Shown in pieces: positions 62,088 through 64,000 of a DNA stretch of 64,000 nucleotides. The notes beneath the pieces are model-generated. The model did not search any database and was not told the DNA's origin. It was given only the letters and a program-made list of their open reading frames with translations. Within the stretch, counting starts at the first letter, position 1. The number at the start of each line of letters is the position of its first letter. Both the position numbers and the translations under genes were made by a program. Source of the stretch: Catenulispora acidiphila DSM 44928 (GTDB taxonomy: Bacteria > Actinomycetota > Actinomycetes > Streptomycetales > Catenulisporaceae); contig NC_013131.1 of assembly GCF_000024025.1 (NCBI RefSeq), forward strand, positions 1,550,001 through 1,614,000, in the 5' to 3' direction.

Positions 62088-62631
62088 ACGAGCATCTTGC
62101 CACCGCAGCTCGCCGAACGCCAGAGGTGGTCGCCCGTAGTGATCGAGCCGTTACGTCCGTATGCGGCGCGGGCGTCCACTGAGTCGCAGTGAAAATGCTT
62201 GAAAAAGTGTCATGCTGGTGTGTGAGGTTTCGCTACAGAGTATTGAAGCCGCTGTAAAACCCGGGCCTGCGGGCAGCCCTACTCTGGCGGTGTTCGCAAA
62301 TTTAGGATCTTCGCGCCGGTATCAGAAGCCTTCGGTATCGCCTTAGTCGATCTTTCGTCGTTCTATTCTGTGCCAGTTCGGTCGATACCGGCTCACGAGG
62401 GGGCTTAACGGTGGCGGTCGTGTTTCTTCCGCAGATCGTAGCCGGCAAAGAACCACCCTTTACCATACGGACCTAGTGCGGGCGTGAACCGCCATCGCTC
62501 GATCATCGACAGGGGCTTAGGTCTGTGCTGTACGGCAACGCGGATTCCACAGCGATCACAGGGTTGGGAAGCATAATTTGGTCGACAGCACGATTCGCGT
62601 AGGTGCGGGGATGCGTCCCGGAGGAGAGATC
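62088..62631. other. 544-bp non-coding right edge of the island
   Basis: No open frame with gene-like codon use. A/T content is above average (e.g. GAAAATGCTTGAAAAAGTG near 62190). I looked for a repeat of the tmRNA 3' end, integrase remnants or tRNA-like arms and saw none. The ribosome site GGAGGAGAG of the next gene is at its right end. Confidence 0.4.
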
Positions 62632-63459
62632 ATGGCTCAGCAGAATGGTCCCATATCGCAGCAACAGCAGCCTTTGCCGGAGTCGGCTCGGGGGCGGTTG
62701 GTGCAGTCGCAGCAGGGGCGGGGTTGTTTTACGTCGGACTTGTCGGTGAATGAGTTCGTGTTGGCTGCGCAGGCTGGGTTTGTGCCGGTGGGGTTGGTGA
62801 TGGGGACGAGTATCTATCACATTGGGATTCAGCCTGCGCGGTGGAATGCTAGTCAGGAGTTGACGGTGTTGACGCAGGCTATGTACACCGCGCGGGAGTT
62901 GGCTATGGCTCGTATGGAGGCTGAGGCCGATGTGCTGGGTGCTGATGGGATCATCGGGGTTGAGGTGCGGGCTCGGCGGTATGCGTTTTCGGCTGAGATC
63001 ATGGAGTTTGTTGCCATTGGGACGGCGGTGAAGGCTGAGGGCGGCACCATGGCGTTGCGGACGCCTGCCGGGCGGCCGTTCACCTCGCATCTGTCGGGGC
63101 AGGACTTCTGGACGTTGTGGCAGCACGGTTGGGTGCCGCGGGCGCTGGTCCTTGGTACGTGCGTGTACCACGTCGCGCATCTGACGTTCCGGCAGGCGCT
63201 TCAGGCTTCGGGTCAGAACACGGAGCTGGGCACGTACACCCAAGCCGTCTACGACGCCCGCGAGATCGCCATGGGACGCATGCAGTACGAGGGCAACCAG
63301 GTCGGTGCGGACGGCATCGTGGGCGTCACGGTGCACGAGAACGACTGGGTGTGGGGCGAGCACGCGATCGAGTTCTTCGCGATGGGGACGGCGGTGAGCA
63401 AGCTCCATCAGGACGCCTCGCCGGTGTCGCCGCAGATGACGATGCCGCTGACGGACTGA
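62632..63459 (+). CDS. Tandem YbjQ-like (UPF0145) heavy-metal-binding-domain protein
   Basis: 275 aa from ATG at 62632 with GGAGGAGAG 3 bases upstream. Two similar domains: residues about 30-145 (FVPVGLVMGTSIYHIGI, LTQAMYTARELAMARMEAEA, VLGADGIIGVEVRA) and about 150-260 (WVPRALVLGTCVYHVAH, YTQAVYDAREIAMGRMQYEG, QVGADGIVGVTVHE). The pattern is that of the YbjQ family, whose pentamers may bind metal. Codons in the first part are G/T-rich, unlike the genome norm. Single gene; role unknown. Confidence 0.78.
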   Translation: MAQQNGPISQQQQPLPESARGRLVQSQQGRGCFTSDLSVNEFVLAAQAGFVPVGLVMGTSIYHIGIQPARWNASQELTVLTQAMYTARELAMARMEAEADVLGADGIIGVEVRARRYAFSAEIMEFVAIGTAVKAEGGTMALRTPAGRPFTSHLSGQDFWTLWQHGWVPRALVLGTCVYHVAHLTFRQALQASGQNTELGTYTQAVYDAREIAMGRMQYEGNQVGADGIVGVTVHENDWVWGEHAIEFFAMGTAVSKLHQDASPVSPQMTMPLTD

Positions 63460-63463
63460 GAAT

Positions 63464-63550
63464 AGGGGAGCAAGCGAGCAGGGGAGCAGGGGAGCAAGGG
63501 AGCAGGGGAGCAAGGGAGCAAGGGAGTGGAGGAGCGGGGGAGCGGGGGTG
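63464..63550. repeat. GGGGAGCA simple-repeat tract
   Basis: About ten head-to-tail variants of GGGGAGCA/AGGGAGCA follow the stop of the YbjQ-like gene, ending in GGAGCGGGGGAGCGGGGG. It recalls the tracts at 9493 and 20775. No gene or terminator is seen in it. Confidence 0.75.
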
Positions 63551-63592
63551 CGTCCGCCCCGGCTCCCCGAGCCGGAGGCGAACAGGTAACCC

Positions 63593-64000
63593 CTACAGCC
63601 GAGCGCTGCCAAACATCGGCGGGTTCAACCGGGCGAAAGCCTCCTGTCGCTCGTAAGGAAAGTACGGATACGGCGCCTCCTTCCCGCTTGCCGCGTCCAG
63701 TCGCGCGACCTGCTCCGCCGTCAGTTCCCAGCCGATGGCGCCGAGGTTCTGCTGTAGCTGCTCCTCGTTGCGGGCGCCGATGATGACTGAGGCGACGGTT
63801 GGCCGGCGCAGGAGCCAGTTGATGGCGATCTGCGGTACCGCCTTGCCGGTCTCCTCGGCGATCTGGTCCAGGACGTCGACCACGTCGTACAGCAACTCGT
63901 TGTCGACCGGCGGGCCGAAGTCAGCAGTCTGATGCAGTCGGCTTCCCGCTGGGAGCGCCTGCCCGCGCCGGATCCGACCGGTCAGCCGTCCCCATCCCAG
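63593..64000 (-). CDS. Aldo/keto reductase (5' part beyond window edge)
   Basis: The frame is open from base 64000 leftward to the stop at 63593 (about 135 residues visible, N-terminus missing). It contains the C-terminal half of an aldo/keto reductase: LGWGRLTGRIRRGQALPAGS, VPQIAINWLLRRPTVASVII (NADP-binding IxxWLLxRP), GARNEEQLQQNLGAIGWELT and the terminal helix. The catalytic Tyr lies outside the window. Substrate unknown; NADPH-dependent carbonyl reduction expected. Confidence 0.87.
   Translation of the reverse strand: MGWGRLTGRIRRGQALPAGSRLHQTADFGPPVDNELLYDVVDVLDQIAEETGKAVPQIAINWLLRRPTVASVIIGARNEEQLQQNLGAIGWELTAEQVARLDAASGKEAPYPYFPYERQEAFARLNPPMFGSARL

Noticed and set aside
52376-62631. 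A canonical integrative element in ssrA with a direct att repeat and integrase
   Set aside because: The repeated tmRNA end is inverted and only 22 bp away; no direct copy near 62 kb and no recombinase gene were found.
63460-63590. A CRISPR array in the GGGGAGCA repeats
   Set aside because: Units are 8-9 bp, head to tail without spacers, and no cas genes are near.

Overview
The window is high-GC, densely coded DNA from a filamentous-type actinomycete. The signs are GTG/TTG starts, an AfsR/SARP-type regulator, PadR, WYL and TetR regulators, Ser/Thr kinases with extracellular domains, and the block prfB-ftsE-ftsX-smpB-ssrA. A Catenulispora/Streptomyces-like genus is my guess and is not proven by the sequence.

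Layout. 1-2.8 kb: PNPOx-like protein (cut by the left edge), a PadR regulator and two tandem membrane-anchored beta-repeat proteins. 2.9-27.4 kb: genes for breaking down the last two steroid rings (HIP pathway), in three blocks. Block 1 (2.9-8.9 kb) has three acyl-CoA dehydrogenases, an SDR, a KstR2-like TetR regulator and a FadA6-like thiolase. Block 2 (14.9-18.3 kb) is echA20-ipdA-ipdB-ipdC. Block 3 (25.7-27.4 kb) has two SDRs. The three blocks share a 16-bp operator-like sequence. Between them lie alkB, an orphan mraY, a CrgA-like gene, hemerythrin, WYL and GNAT genes, a DrrAB-type ABC exporter and a large AfsR-like regulator.

27.5-43.7 kb: a cyclophilin lipoprotein; a sigma factor overlapping a penicillin-binding-protein-like membrane protein whose catalytic residues are all replaced; DUF885, MDMPI, EamA, DedA, CBS and HisN genes; a TetR regulator with a diiron ferritin-like protein; DUF2231 and DUF4241 proteins; and an FHA-FtsK-like ATPase. 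43.8-52.5 kb: two receptor Ser/Thr kinases, then prfB, a tiny Cys-rich membrane protein, ftsEX, smpB and the tmRNA gene. The tmRNA terminator contains an inverted copy of the tmRNA 3' end.

52.5-62.6 kb: a lower-GC island just after ssrA. A four-gene leftward operon (MORC/MutL-like GHKL ATPase, Mrr-nuclease/SF2-helicase fusion, an unknown 194-aa protein, and a protein with a sigma-region-4-like HTH) diverges from a C5 cytosine methyltransferase overlapping a Vsr endonuclease. I read it as a multi-gene restriction-modification or defence locus, and it is the best candidate here for an under-described system. 62.6-64 kb: a two-domain YbjQ-type protein and an aldo/keto reductase cut by the right edge.
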